In this document: positions 32,126-42,180 of the stretch, piece by piece
How the letters are laid out: each line of letters starts with the position of its first letter
Position numbering within the stretch: position 1 is the stretch's first letter
Source of the DNA: Pollenia angustigena
Taxonomy: Eukaryota > Arthropoda > Insecta > Diptera > Polleniidae
NCBI GenBank assembly: GCA_930367215.1
Contig: OV884060.1
Location: 209,501,253 to 209,565,252 of the forward strand
Reading direction: 5' to 3'
DNA length: 64,000 nucleotides
Position numbers and translations under genes: made by a program
The notes under the pieces: model-generated
The model's input: the letters and a program-made list of their open reading frames with translations, nothing else
What the model was told of the DNA's origin: nothing
The model's database searches: none

Positions 32126-33744
32126 TAACGTGTTGTTCGAATTTTGACAACACATCATTGTTATATTGACAACATGTTGTCATTTCGACAATGTAATATT
32201 ATCATTCTGAAAATCTTTAAAACAGCTGTAACATATAAGTATTTTTTTTTTTATCAATTTTTTATTTTAACTACAAAACTGTTTAAGCAACAAAAATCAT
32301 ATCAATATATCGAGCCATATTTGGCTCATATTGCAGGAGAAGGGTTTTTAATATTTTTTAGATGAGCTCTTTCTCCGCAATGGTACAAATTCAAAGTGCT
32401 TGAATTTGTTCGGCATTGTAACGGGTACTAAGAATCTATTTGCAAGAAAAAAAAAAAACAAAATTTCGATAAATTGTCGCTAAATAAAATAAATTATTAA
32501 CTTATTTGCAGTTTTTTTTATTATTTTTTGTTGAAGGACGTACCTCTAGAAAGGAACTTGCCTGCGAAACTACCTATTGTTTCCTCATTTGTACTTAATT
32601 CCATTTTGAAACATTCGTTAGATAATTGAAAAAGTATGTTTTATTGAATATAATAAACATTTTATCGTTGTCAATTCAATAAGATTTTGTTTTTGATTTG
32701 ACAATGTTATATTATAAATTTGACAATGTACGTTGTAATTTTGAATAATCGATATCTTTGTGTAAAAGATTAATCGCACATCCCAAGAATTTGTTTCGCT
32801 CTGTGTAAGATTTTAAAAATATCCAGGGATATTTTTTTTAAATTTTAACCTATTTTCCTCCTTATTATCTTTAAAGTACTTTTTCCAGGTAAAATATTTT
32901 ACTTCCACTTTACATCCCTGACGTAAGTAAGTTTTATGTGAAAGTTAATGAAATTTATCTTTCTATTTTCACATTTGATATAATTTTACATTTTCCCCTT
33001 CTTTCCACAAATAAAGTTAAAAAAAAAAAAAAAATGGAGTGTTAATATGAGTGTTGAATAGTAATTTATCGATAAATTTATGTAGGAAAATAAAATAATG
33101 TTATTACTTTGTAATTTTCATAAAGACGAGATAAATTATTTGATTTCCTAAATATGTTGTTGACTTTCAAAGAAATAAATTACGCAAAATACCAGACAAG
33201 AATAATTTTTCGAAAAAGTAAAAAACAAAAATCTGTTGGCATTTTAATGTAATAAATTAAAATGATGAATGCCAATTAATGTGTTTTATGATGCCATTAA
33301 AATCTTTTAAAGAGAAATTTTGTTTTAGAATTGTAATCAGTAAATGGCGTAGTAATTTTTAAAAATTATAGTAAATTAATTTGTAGGGAGACAAAAATTC
33401 TTCGTTTTTTTTTTGAGAATGAATGGAGTGGAATGGAATGGAAATTTCGTTGAATACTATAAAATTTTCTTGTATTAAATTCAAGTTTTTCAAAAAAGGC
33501 AAAAACATTTTCTTAAAAGCTTTTAATTCTCTTGGGGATGTTAATTTAATTTTATTTATTTATTTAAAAGCAATTAGAAGTAAACTAATGACGATTTCTT
33601 CTCTGAGAAATATATTACATAACTGTTTAATGTTCTACATTTTTGTGTATGTTTGGGTTAAAATACAACTGTGGGAAAAATGTTGCATATAAATTATGTA
33701 AACTTGTTGCATGTTTTACCCATTGAAGTTGTGTATGTAAAATT
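32126..33744. other. AT-rich stretch, partly word-rich
   Basis: 32130-32210 and 32660-32740 contain TTGACAACATGTTG/TTGACAATGTT words on both strands, and 32790-32805 ends TTTCGCTCTGTG-TA, resembling the TA-flanked MITE tips. I cannot find the other end. The rest is featureless. Confidence 0.3.
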
Positions 33745-33885
33745 GTAACGTTACTGACTGACGCACAGCCTAAACACCTGAAGCTAAAAACTTGAAATTT
33801 TGACCGGAGGTTGGCACACGGTTGGAAACTCGAATGTTAAGGGGGTACGAACGGATAAAAACGTCTAACTTCGCTTACCTCATAT

Positions 33886-34848
33886 TAGTGCTGGGAAACC
33901 ATCTATATTTTATACTATTGATATTTATCGGTAATTCCGATTTCACTATCGATAATATCGAATGTTTGTACTTGTTCAGGAAAAGTTTAAGTAGTTTTTT
34001 TATTGGACTACAGATTGTTGTTTTTATCACTATTGAACGTATGAGTATGTATGTAAGCATGTTATTCTAGATGACAGTTTATGAAAAATTTGTGCTGCTC
34101 ATGAGCACCTTTCTGAAGGAACCGACGTAGCAGAGAATATAAGATATTTCATTACAACTTAAGATAATCTTCTAAATTAGTTTTGATTCTCAGCCCAAAA
34201 GGTAATCAATCTAGCGGACTTATCCTCTAATGGTCGTTCATTATTTTGCCTATGCTCGCAACTGCATTTTTACAACATTATAAAAATATTTGACATTTCA
34301 GTCGCTATGTAAACATATACAAATTTCGTCATACAGGCCTTTAATAAGCAGTAAAAAAAGCACAGCTAAGCAATCCATACCACCCGCCACTCTTGTTGTT
34401 TGTATTCATTATGTAATTCAGAATAGCAAGTAAAAATTTGCGGCAAAACTGTGTGTTTATAGATGCTGTTACATGTCTTCATAGATGTATTTTAAATAAT
34501 AATAATATCGATATTAACATTTTCCTATCGATGTTGATGATATATTTTGAAGATGGCAATTGACTGGAATCCCCAAGGCAGCAGGAGAAGAGGTAGACCC
34601 GCTTACACCTGGAGAAGGCTACTAGAATCCGAGATAAGCAAAACAGGAAAAACCTGGTCTGAAATCAGACTAATGGCACAGGATAGATCCGGATGGAAGG
34701 AAAAACCTGGTCTGAAATCAGACTAATGGCACAGGATAGATCCGGATGCGTTACGGCCCTATGTTCCAACTTGGAACCATAGGAATAAATATATGTATCG
34801 ATGTTTGCGATATTTATAGATAGTACTATCGATAGTTTCCCAGCAATA
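33886..34848. mobile_element. hAT-type element (TAGTGCTGGGAAAC tips)
   Basis: 963 bp. Ends TAGTGCTGGGAAACC and (reverse) TATTGCTGGGAAACT, exact 8-bp duplication CCTCATAT (33878-33885, 34849-34856). The empty site is visible in the relative at 48960 (CTTATATCACCAAAACTAAG). It carries a LINE scrap at 34553-34780. The TATCGATA words near both ends are inverted. Confidence 0.87.
34553..34780 (+). pseudogene. Non-LTR retrotransposon ORF2 C-terminus
   Basis: Reads MAIDWNPQGSRRRGRPAYTW, RRLLESEISKTGKTWSEIRL, MAQDRSG and finally CVTALCSNLEP-stop. WNPQGxRRRGRPxxTWRR and GKTWxEIxxxAQDRxxWR are the typical last residues of several insect LINE ORF2 proteins (LOA/R1-like group, my assignment). A segment of about 50 bp (AAAAACCTGGTCTGAAATCA onward) is duplicated in tandem and breaks the frame. 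Inserted in the hAT element. Confidence 0.7.
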
Positions 34849-34969
34849 CCTCATATCTCCTAAACTAAAAGAAATACAAAGAAAACCAAAAATGTTTATT
34901 ACAAAAAAAAAAAAATATCCGGACAGGATACTGGTCCTTTTTTTAAATTCAGCCCTTTTGGGAAGTTTT

Positions 34970-35113
34970 TTTCTTTGTTTAAAAATTCCCTCAGCTAATC
35001 CCGCAAAGCTCTACGCTTGTCTGCAGGAAGGACACCAGAGTATCTAGCGGGAATCGAACCCACAACCCAGGCGCTGATAGACTAGCTCACTACCAGCTAG
35101 CCTACCGAGGCAT
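34970..35113 (-). mobile_element. tRNA-derived SINE, second type
   Basis: On the minus strand it starts GCCTCGGTAGGCTAGCTGGT (A-box region with TAGCTGGTAGTGAGC) and has GGGTTCGATTCCCGC, a perfect B box, about 45 bp further on. It ends in an A-rich tail (AACAAAGAAAAAAA). Inserted into the Helitron-like repeat. Not a working tRNA gene: the acceptor stem does not close. Confidence 0.75.
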
Positions 35114-35701
35114 TCAAACAGCTAAACTTCGTATTTTGGAACTTTTTTTGTCACACCATCAGTCTTTTAAACCAATGAACATAGCAATACAAATTATATC
35201 ACATTCGTAACTTATCTCAAAAACACAAATACGGTACTTTTTCCAAATTCGAATGTTTAAGGGGTGAAAATCGTAATTATTTTTTTGGTAAAAAAATTTC
35301 CCCATTCATTGACTGCATACACAATTATGGGCTGGCACTACAATATTGAAATTTTTGATACTTCAGTGGGCAAGAAAAAGCTTTAAAAAAGAGGAAATAA
35401 GCAAAAATTATTCTTTTTTTACATTTCCGTTCTACATGTGGTACTTTTTAAATTCATCTATAATATTGAACCTAGAAACATAAAATTATAGCAGCAGGGT
35501 CCTGATAAACTTAAAAGTATTGGTACTTTTTGAAAAAAAAAAAAAAAAAAAACGGTGAAACATAAACTTTGGCATAAAAATATGCGCACGACTGCAAGGG
35601 AGGCGCTAACGAAGCAGCAGGTTGAATACTAGTGTACCATATTTTTCTCAGACAAGAAATTGTCGTAAGAAACCCCATAATTTGTTTTATTAGTTTTGTA
35701 A

Positions 35702-36645
35702 AGGGTGGTTAAATTTTAAAGGGCCGATGTTGATTTTGAATAATACACAAATTATTTAGGAAATTATTGTCATTTCTTATTATTATGATAATACTTGTAT
35801 GATTCAATTATGTATGGAACTAAATTTCTGCCAAATGGCACATACGGGGGCACACCTCCATCCGATGGTCCAAATTTTTGATGATGGTGAGGCATAATTG
35901 AGGTTCTATGCCGTTAATGTGCCGAATTATCTCATCCTTTAGCTTTTCAATTGTTGTTGACTTATCGACGTACACCTTTTCTTTCAAATAACCCCAAAGA
36001 AAGAAGTCCAACGGTGTCAAATCCCGGCGGCCAATTGACATCGCCACCACGTGAGATAACACGGCCATTGAATTTGTCGCGCAAAATAGCCATTGTTTCG
36101 TTTGCTGTGTGGCAAGTGGCACCGTTCTATTGAAACCCCATATCATCCACATCCATATCTTCCAATTCGGGCCATAAAAAGTTCGTTATCTTCTCACGAT
36201 AGCGAACACCATTCACAGTAACTGCCTGACCGGCATAATTTTGTAAAAAATACGGCCCGATGATGCCGTCAGCCCATAAACCGCACCAAACAGTCACTCT
36301 TTGTGCATGCATCGGCTTTTTAACAATCACTCGTGGATTGTCATTTGCCCAAATGCGAAAATCTGCTTGTTAACGAACCCATTATGCTGACCCAAAAAAA
36401 TCACGAAGTGCACGATATCCATTTTGATTTGAACGCCCATTTTCATAATAAGCCTGAATAAATTTAACGGGTTGCCTGATTGTGTATCTTTCCATCTGAA
36501 TAACTTCAACGCGTTGCTCGATTGTGTATATTTCCATGGTTCAAATTGAGTTAGTCTGAAATTGAGAAATGTCAGACGAAATGCAGAGAAAACTTGACGT
36601 TTAGGTATGGTTCACATTCAACATCGGCCCTTAAATTAACCACCC
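35702..36645 (-). mobile_element. rosa-type mariner element, subfamily 2, copy A
   Basis: Ends AGGGTGGTTAAATTTTAAAG and (reverse) GGGTGGTTAATTTAAGGGCC, continuing as GGCCGATGTTGA. It contains the transposase pseudogene at 35820-36537. Copies B and C lie at 38971-39886 and 51325-52255. Confidence 0.85.
35820..36537 (-). pseudogene. rosa-type (DD41D) mariner transposase pseudogene
   Basis: Starts MEIYTIEQRVEVIQ, immediately followed by a duplicated start MERYTIRQPVKFIQAYYENG, then YRALRDF joined to a broken FGSA (from SDEAHF), a stop, and ANDNPRVIVKKPMHAQRVTV. Then WCGLWADGIIGPYF and VTVNGVRYREKITNF. The second catalytic motif reads FQ-stop-NGATCHTA (Asp lost). Frameshifts follow before DLTPLDFFLWGYLKEKVYVD. 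Most of the DNA-binding domain is deleted. Confidence 0.8.
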
Positions 36646-36665
36646 ATATCTTGTATTAAATTAAT

Positions 36666-37117
36666 GGGGGGGGGGGGATAAAGCCATCCTGGCCTTAGCT
36701 CACATTAGCAATATTATAAAATGGCTTTATCTCTCATTTCAGTTCCGGAGACACTAAAGTTAAGTATTGAAATCTGGCTTCGCACACTAAAGTTTTTTTG
36801 CGTGGCGGCCTGCGGCCGTGCTTAGGGGTTTTTTCCTCCAGTAGGACGCGGCACAAAAATAAAAAAATGTTTTTCAATGATAACTTAGGATTCCCTTTTA
36901 CAGAATGTTTACACCATGCATAACAATATTCTGAAAAAAAGTCTTTATCCCTCATTTGCGAAGCAAAAATATGGCTATATCTCTCATTTCGCAAAATTTT
37001 AAATATGACCTTACCTCTCAATGATTGGGCAGTAAGGCCATTATGGCTTTATCTCCCACTCAATTGAGCAATAAAGCCATCATTGCCTTATCTCACATGG
37101 TTTTAAAGCACCCCCCT
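36666..37117. mobile_element. Foldback element, GATAAAGCCAT-word type, copy 1
   Basis: Right arm GATAAGGC...CCATGTGAGATAAGG on the minus strand ends in GGGGGG; the left arm is shortened (G12 then GATAAAGCCATCC). Central module CTGGCTTCGCACACTAAAG, then GCGTGGCGGCCTGCGGCCGT, is the same core as in 25030-25240. Close relative of 46186-46736. No target duplication; the left tip is probably lost. Confidence 0.68.
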
Positions 37118-37162
37118 CATCAATGTTTGTATTTTTTGATTATTTTGCATTCTTAACTGACC

Positions 37163-37480
37163 GGGGAATTGAACCCATGTCCACAGACAGGTTGATTTGA
37201 CCTGTTTCAATAGTACCCACACTATCTCTTCAGAAATCTTTGCCGTTTTACACTCATCTCCATTGATGCCGGCTGACAGTCAATAGTTACTGTCGAAACA
37301 TGTCAAATCAACCTGTCCGTGAACATGAGTTCAATTCCCCGGTCAGTTAAGAATAAAAAATATCATTAAATTTTATTTAATTTCATGTTGTAAAATTTTT
37401 TTCTTTATAAAAATAATTTGATGAAAATTAAATTCAATGAATTTTAGCCTGATTAAAAGTATGAAAATTTGGATTAAAAT
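37163..37480. mobile_element. Inverted SINE dimer plus one 3' body
   Basis: Left half (minus) and right half (plus) both carry the SINE head. Left: CCGGGGAATTGAACCCATG; right: CATGAGTTCAATTCCCCGG, with B boxes GGGTTCAATTCC and GAGTTCAATTCC. CAGGTTGATTTGACCTGTTTC pairs with GAAACATGTCAAATCAACCTG (one gap). The right half continues into the usual 3' body (TAAAATTTTTTTCTTTATAA). Confidence 0.65.
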
Positions 37481-37793
37481 CAGGGTTGCCGTTTAAAAAT
37501 TTTTTATCCGAAATTGAATACAAAACCTACCAAAATCCTTTGAAAACGACCAATTTTTTTTATATATTTAAAAACCAATATGAGCACTTCCACAGAAGCG
37601 TCTCGTTGCGCCAATAAATAATTAAGTTTGTATTTTAGACCATGGTGTTCACATTTGTTCTCTCTTTCACTAAATTGCGCTTAATTAAAAAGCTTGGTGG
37701 CGTTACGTGTCAAAAAGTAGACTTTTCGATGAAAATACCCATTAACTTATCGTACTTAATCAACATGGGGGAATTAACTCATTTTAATCTATC

Positions 37794-38706
37794 GGGTGAT
37801 TTTTTAGCTATTATCTTTTTGGCAACACGGGTTTAAACAGCTAACGCACGTTTCGTGTTTTGTTTCACTGTCAAACATCTTCAGTTTGGTCTATACTTTA
37901 ACCATGAATCGTCTTACAAACGAACAACGCTTGCAAATTATTGAATTTTATTATCAAAATGCGTGTTCTGTTAAGAAAGTTCATCGCGCGCTTCTTGTGT
38001 TCAGCGACGAAGCTCATTTTTGGCTCAATGGGAACGTTAATAAGCAGAATTGTCGATTTTGGAGTGAAGATCAGCCAGAAGCATTGCAAGAGCTACCAAT
38101 GCATCCAGAAAAAGTCACAGTTGGGTGCGGTTTATGGGCTGTTGGCATCATTGGACCGTACTTCTTCAAAGTTGATGCGAATCGTAACGTAACTGTGAAT
38201 GGTGATCGCTACCGTGAGATGATATCCAACTTTTTTTTTGCATGACATGTGGTTTCAACAAGACGGTGCCACATGCCACACAGCACGCTTAACAATGAAC
38301 TTATTGAGAGGCGAGTTCGGTGAACATTTTATTTCACGTTCGGGACCGGTCAATTGGCCGCATAGATCGTGCGATTTAACGCATTTAGACTATATTTTGT
38401 GGGGCTATGTTAAAGCTCATGTCTATACACACATGCCCGCTTCAATTGACGCATTGGAGGACAACATTGAAGCATTTATTCATGAGATACCGGCCGAAAT
38501 GTTGGAAAGAGTATGCCAAAATTGGACTAAGCGGCTGGACCATTTGAGGCGCAGTCACGGTCAACATTTGCATGAAATACTCTTCAAACATTAAATTATA
38601 TGGACTACGGTCTATCTACTATCGATTCAAATAAAGATTTCATGCATTTTTCTGAATTCTATGTGTTTCTTTTTTAAACTTTCCTACGGCTCTTAAAAAA
38701 TCACCC
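37794..38706 (+). mobile_element. rosa-type mariner element, subfamily 1, copy B
   Basis: Ends GGGTGATTTTTTAGCTATTA and (reverse) GGGTGATTTTTTAAGAGCCG. Same leader as copy A (TTTCGTGTTTTGTTTCACTG). Transposase pseudogene at 37904-38594. Confidence 0.85.
37904..38594 (+). pseudogene. rosa-type (DD41D) mariner transposase, best-preserved subfamily 1 copy
   Basis: MNRLTNEQRLQIIEFYYQNA continues CSVKKVHRALL, which joins directly to VFSDEAHFWLNGNVN, so the same internal deletion as 6295-6994. Then KVTVGCGLWAVGIIGPYFF, VNGDRYREMISNFF, a frameshift in a T-run near 38235 with loss of a few residues, and MWFQQDGATCHTARL. The last part reads SGPVNWPHRSCDLTHLDYIL. The Asp of QQD and the Asp of LDY are separated by 41 residues (DD41D). 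All three catalytic Asp are present, but the frameshift and the missing DNA-binding domain make it inactive. Confidence 0.87.
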
Positions 38707-38970
38707 ATTACAAGAATAGGAAAATCTTTTTAAATGATATACCTTAAAAATTTAAATTATTACAATCTTTAATATTATTTAAGTAAAGTGAACTAACTCT
38801 CATAAAATAAATTAAAATCTACTTATTCATAGTGATCTGCAAAATATTGCATCGCTAATTTCGCGTGGATTCGCGAGTTTTTGTAGGTACTTCGACTCAG
38901 ACTCCGGTACAAAAAACTCAACTCCATAGCCCAGTGAAATTCTTTTAGTTCAGAAAAAGAACTGTAAATA

Positions 38971-39886
38971 AAGGGTTAAATTTCAAGGGCCGATGTTGAT
39001 TTTGAATAAAACTCAAACTATTTAGGAAATTATTGTAATTTTATTTTATTATGATATATTGGTATTACTCAATTATGTATGGAACAAAATATCGGCCAAA
39101 TGGGCGCCGCGACCACGGCGGCACACCTCAATCCGATGGTCCAAATTTTTGATGACCCTGAGGCATAATGGAGGTTCTATGCCGTTAATGTGCCGAATTA
39201 TCTCATCCTTTAGCTCTTGAATTGTTGCTGGCTTATCGACGTACACCTTTTCTTTCAAATAACCCCAAAGAAAAAAGTCCAACGGTGTCAAATCACATGA
39301 TCTTGGCGGCCAATTGACATCGCCATTACGTGAGATAACACGGCCATTGAATTTGTTGCGCAAAAGAGCCATTGTTTCGTTAGCTGTGTGGTAAGTGGCA
39401 CCGTCCTGCTGAAACCACATATCGTCCACATCCATATCTTCTAATTCGGGCCATAAAAAGTTCGTTATCATCTCACGATAGCGAACACCATTCACAGTAA
39501 CTGCCTGACCGGCCTCATTTTGGAAAAAATACGGCCCGATGATGCCGCCAGCCCATAAACCGCACCAAACAGTCACTCTTTGTGGGTGCATTGGTTTTTC
39601 GACAATCACTCTTGGATTCTCATTCGCCCAAATGCGGCAATTCTGTTTATTGACGAATCCACTGAGGTGAAAATGTGCCTCATCACTGCACGATATGCAT
39701 TTTGATTTAAACGCCCATTTTCATAATAAGTCTGGATAACTTTAACACGTTGTTGGATTGTGTATCTCTCCATGGTTCAAATTGAGTAAGTCTGAAATAG
39801 AGAAATGTCAAATAAAATTCGGAAAAAAACTTGGCGTTTAGGTGTGGTTCACATTCAACATCGGCCCTTACAATTTAACCACCCTT
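38971..39886 (-). mobile_element. rosa-type mariner element, subfamily 2, copy B
   Basis: Ends AAGGGTTAAATTTCAAGGGC and (reverse) AGGGTGGTTAAATTGTAAGG, both continuing into GGCCGATGTTGA. Pseudogene at 39073-39773. Confidence 0.86.
39073..39773 (-). pseudogene. rosa-type (DD41D) mariner transposase, subfamily 2, long intact C-terminal frame
   Basis: MERYTIQQRVKVIQTYYENG, then RLNQNAYRA, then a frameshifted SDEAHFHLSGFVNKQNCRIW; the HTH is deleted as in the sister copies. From 39609 a 178-codon frame is open to the stop: VTVWCGLWAGGIIGPYFF, DDMWFQQDGATYHTA, DVNWPPRSCDLTPLDFFLWG, ending AHLADILFHT. The D-41-D spacing is intact. Confidence 0.87.
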
Positions 39887-40134
39887 TATTACCACAAAGA
39901 ACCTCAATATCATTTTGGCATCATTTTACATGCGTAACTTAAACTTGTTAAGTTTTGCTATAGTTAAATCTTGACAACACTCAACCAATAAGGCTGAAAA
40001 GTAGTCCATTAGCAAAAATTCGAAATTTTTATTGTTTTTCGTCTGTTGAAAAGTAAATAGCGTTGCCGGAAAAATAAATAGCGTTACCTTCTAAAACCAA
40101 CCAAAATACCAAGTTCGGCAACCCTGATTAAAAT

Positions 40135-40686
40135 CCATAAACAGTTCAATAAAATAACCACAATACAAAAAATTATTAATGTTTTTATATATTAGAAACT
40201 GGGAATTATTTCCTTGTGAAGAAAATACAATATAATAGTCTGATAGTGTATAAAGTCATTTCTGAAAAATTAAAGAAATAGAACTATTACAAAAAAGCTT
40301 TATAAAATACAGACCTGAAATTTAACTCATAGAATAAATTCGAAAAATGAAAAAATGTTTTTATATATTCATAAAAAAATTCATTAATTAAATAATTAAA
40401 GGTTTACAAAACAAATTTTCTATTTAAATTTTACTTTAAACGGGTTTTCCATTAAAAAAACGTTTTTTAAATAGGAATTTATGTATATGTTTAAAATATT
40501 ACAAGTACCTCTCTAATATTAATACAAATTTAATGGTTAAATACAGCAAAAATTCCCAAAATTTTTAAATTATTTTCACTTAAGACAAATTTAATCCCTG
40601 CCATTGCCAGCAAGTCTTAAAATAACATGTTCAATTTGAATTGTGGGTATTTGTATTTCATCTTCCTCTTCATCCTTTCTTTAGTT
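40135..40686. other. AT-rich gap after the hAT insertion
   Basis: First about 30 bp continue the SINE body; the rest is AT-rich without recognisable features. Confidence 0.3.
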
Positions 40687-40689
40687 TAG

Positions 40690-41260
40690 GTCTGGGTTCA
40701 CATTATAAAAATTTTCTTTTATGAAATTTTTTTTTAAATCCCTTTTTAACTCTTAAATTGTATTATTAACACGTTTATTTATGGCGATTTCTTTTCTGAG
40801 AAAAGTATGTTTCAGTATATACATGTAAAACTTTTGAATGTTACCTATAATCACCCAAAGTTTTACAAGTTGTGCAACTTTCCTTAACGATTTAAAGCAC
40901 AGAAAGAAAAATAAAAATTGCTTTCAATTAAAAAATTTGTGATATTAATTAAAATTGCTCCAGTACACAAATTAATAGTATCAATTAAACGTTTAATAAA
41001 CTTTATTAGAGGTTTTATCCGCTTGCTTATACATTTTATTCACTTGATTAAATTTTTAATTAAAACTGATTTAATTTTTGATTATTGCTTTAAGTGGTGA
41101 ACAATTTTGCAGATTTTTTTCTGTGTATTTGAGTAGTTGCCGCACACTATAACGGTTTGGAAACAAACATTGACATCACTTATTGCTTGTAAATAAAATT
41201 CAAACCTTAATAATATACATAGACTTTCTGAAAGAAAACTTTCATAGTGTGAACCCAGAC
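40690..41260. mobile_element. MITE with GTCTGGGTTCACACTATG tips
   Basis: 571 bp. Ends GTCTGGGTTCACATTATAAA and (reverse) GTCTGGGTTCACACTATGAA, flanked by TAG (40687-40689, 41261-41263). A smaller element with CACAGAAA tips is nested at 40898-41126. Scraps of the family lie at 7288-7415. Confidence 0.68.
40898..41126. mobile_element. Small MITE with CACAGAAAAAA tips
   Basis: Ends CACAGAAAGAAAAATAAAAA and (reverse) CACAGAAAAAAATCTGCAAA, with TA on the right side. Interior has inverted TTAATTAAAA words. Tips resemble those of 42533-43546. Confidence 0.5.
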
Positions 41261-41263
41261 TAG

Positions 41264-41988
41264 AGCCGACATCAATAACATTCTAAACAATTGCTACACA
41301 CACACATACACATACATTTCTCAAAAAACGTTTTCGAACGAAATTCTTGTATTAAAGATAGAAAAATCAAGTAGAAGCAGATTCGAGTAGAATAGAGAGA
41401 TACTTATGTATGAAATTTTATCACTCGATGACCTCTAAAATGAATAAATAAAACATTTATGTAGACTTTTTCAAGTTTCTACATGACAAAATACATGCAT
41501 ACATAAAAGTCTATATGTTGAGTAGATCTGGTGGGTGGGTCTTTGGTGGGTAATGTTATATTTTGACGCTCCACATATGCATATCTACGTACATTTCGTT
41601 TTGAGATCCTTATGGATAGTAAATGGAAATCCCATGTTTGCACTTAATGTCAAGTTGTGACATTAAATGCTTTGACTAGCAGAGTACGAGTATTTGGTTT
41701 GGATTGTGTGACTGTCATTAAACAATGTTGTCAAGAAATGGTCTAAAATGGGGAGAAGATTTAAATGAGGCTTTACTGAAATTACGTATGTTCATACGTA
41801 TGGGTATTTGTTTGAACCCAGCAAACAAATTGATATGGATTTTTAATTAAACCCTTTCTCAAGCGGTAGAAAATACATAGTTTAATAATTATTTGAAAGT
41901 GTCAGCATTCTGAACCAATAAACGAACAACTTTTTCTTAATTTAATATTTAAAGAAAACTTTTCTATAACTTTTTTTATTAAAGAAAA
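41264..41988. other. Unassigned stretch
   Basis: No coding or repeat signature beyond simple AT-rich DNA. Confidence 0.3.
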
Positions 41989-42051
41989 ATGTTTCTGCCT
42001 TCATTGGTCGCACAAGGAAAAACATGCAACTGCATATTTATGGTTTCCCTG
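41989..42051 (-). repeat. Fragment of the CAGGGAAACC hAT family
   Basis: Reverse complement of the left end of 59098-60048 (GGGAAACC, ATATGCA, CATGTTTTTCCTTGTGCGAC, CAATGAAGGCAGAAAC). Only one end is present. Confidence 0.65.
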
Positions 42052-42068
42052 CTCATAAGTTAATAAGT

Positions 42069-42139
42069 GCTGTTGTGGTTCAGTGGTTATGTTGTGCTTT
42101 GTGACCCAGGATGTCAGGGCTTAATTCCCGGTTTGGCCA
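42069..42139 (+). mobile_element. tRNA-like SINE head or tRNA pseudogene
   Basis: TGGTTCAGTGG at 42077 is a perfect pol III A box. GGGCTTAATTCCCGG about 40 bp on is a decayed B box (consensus GGTTCGAATCC). No full cloverleaf closes. Not a functional tRNA gene. Confidence 0.5.
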
Positions 42140-42180
42140 GTATTTTTTCTTTTAAATAAATGTTTATTGAATTTGTTAAT

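Larger units (their letters stand above)
33745..35632 (+). mobile_element. Helitron-like repeat, copy 1, interrupted
   Basis: Starts near GTTACTGACTGACGCACAGC and ends with a short hairpin (GCT...AGC) about 10 bases before CTAG-T at 35629-35632. The uninterrupted relative at 48793-49579 shows that 33886-34848 and about 34970-35113 are insertions. Phrases ACTTGAAATTTTGACCGGAG and TTCGAATGTTTAAGGGGTGA recur in both copies. Hairpin plus CTAG suggests Helitron; no Rep/helicase is present. Confidence 0.5.
37481..40126. mobile_element. hAT-type element carrying two mariner copies
   Basis: Ends CAGGGTTGCCG and CGGCAACCCTG, exact 8-bp duplication ATTAAAAT (37473-37480, 40127-40134). It sits in the 3' body of the SINE dimer. 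Inside are rosa copies of both subfamilies (37794-38706 and 38971-39886). The remaining hAT-derived DNA is about 0.8 kb with no transposase. Confidence 0.85.

Noticed and set aside
34970..35113. Functional tRNA gene on the minus strand
   Set aside because: B box is perfect but the acceptor stem and anticodon arm do not fold, and the segment has an A-rich tail, so it is a SINE.
42069..42139. Functional tRNA gene on the plus strand
   Set aside because: A box is good but the B box is decayed and no cloverleaf closes.
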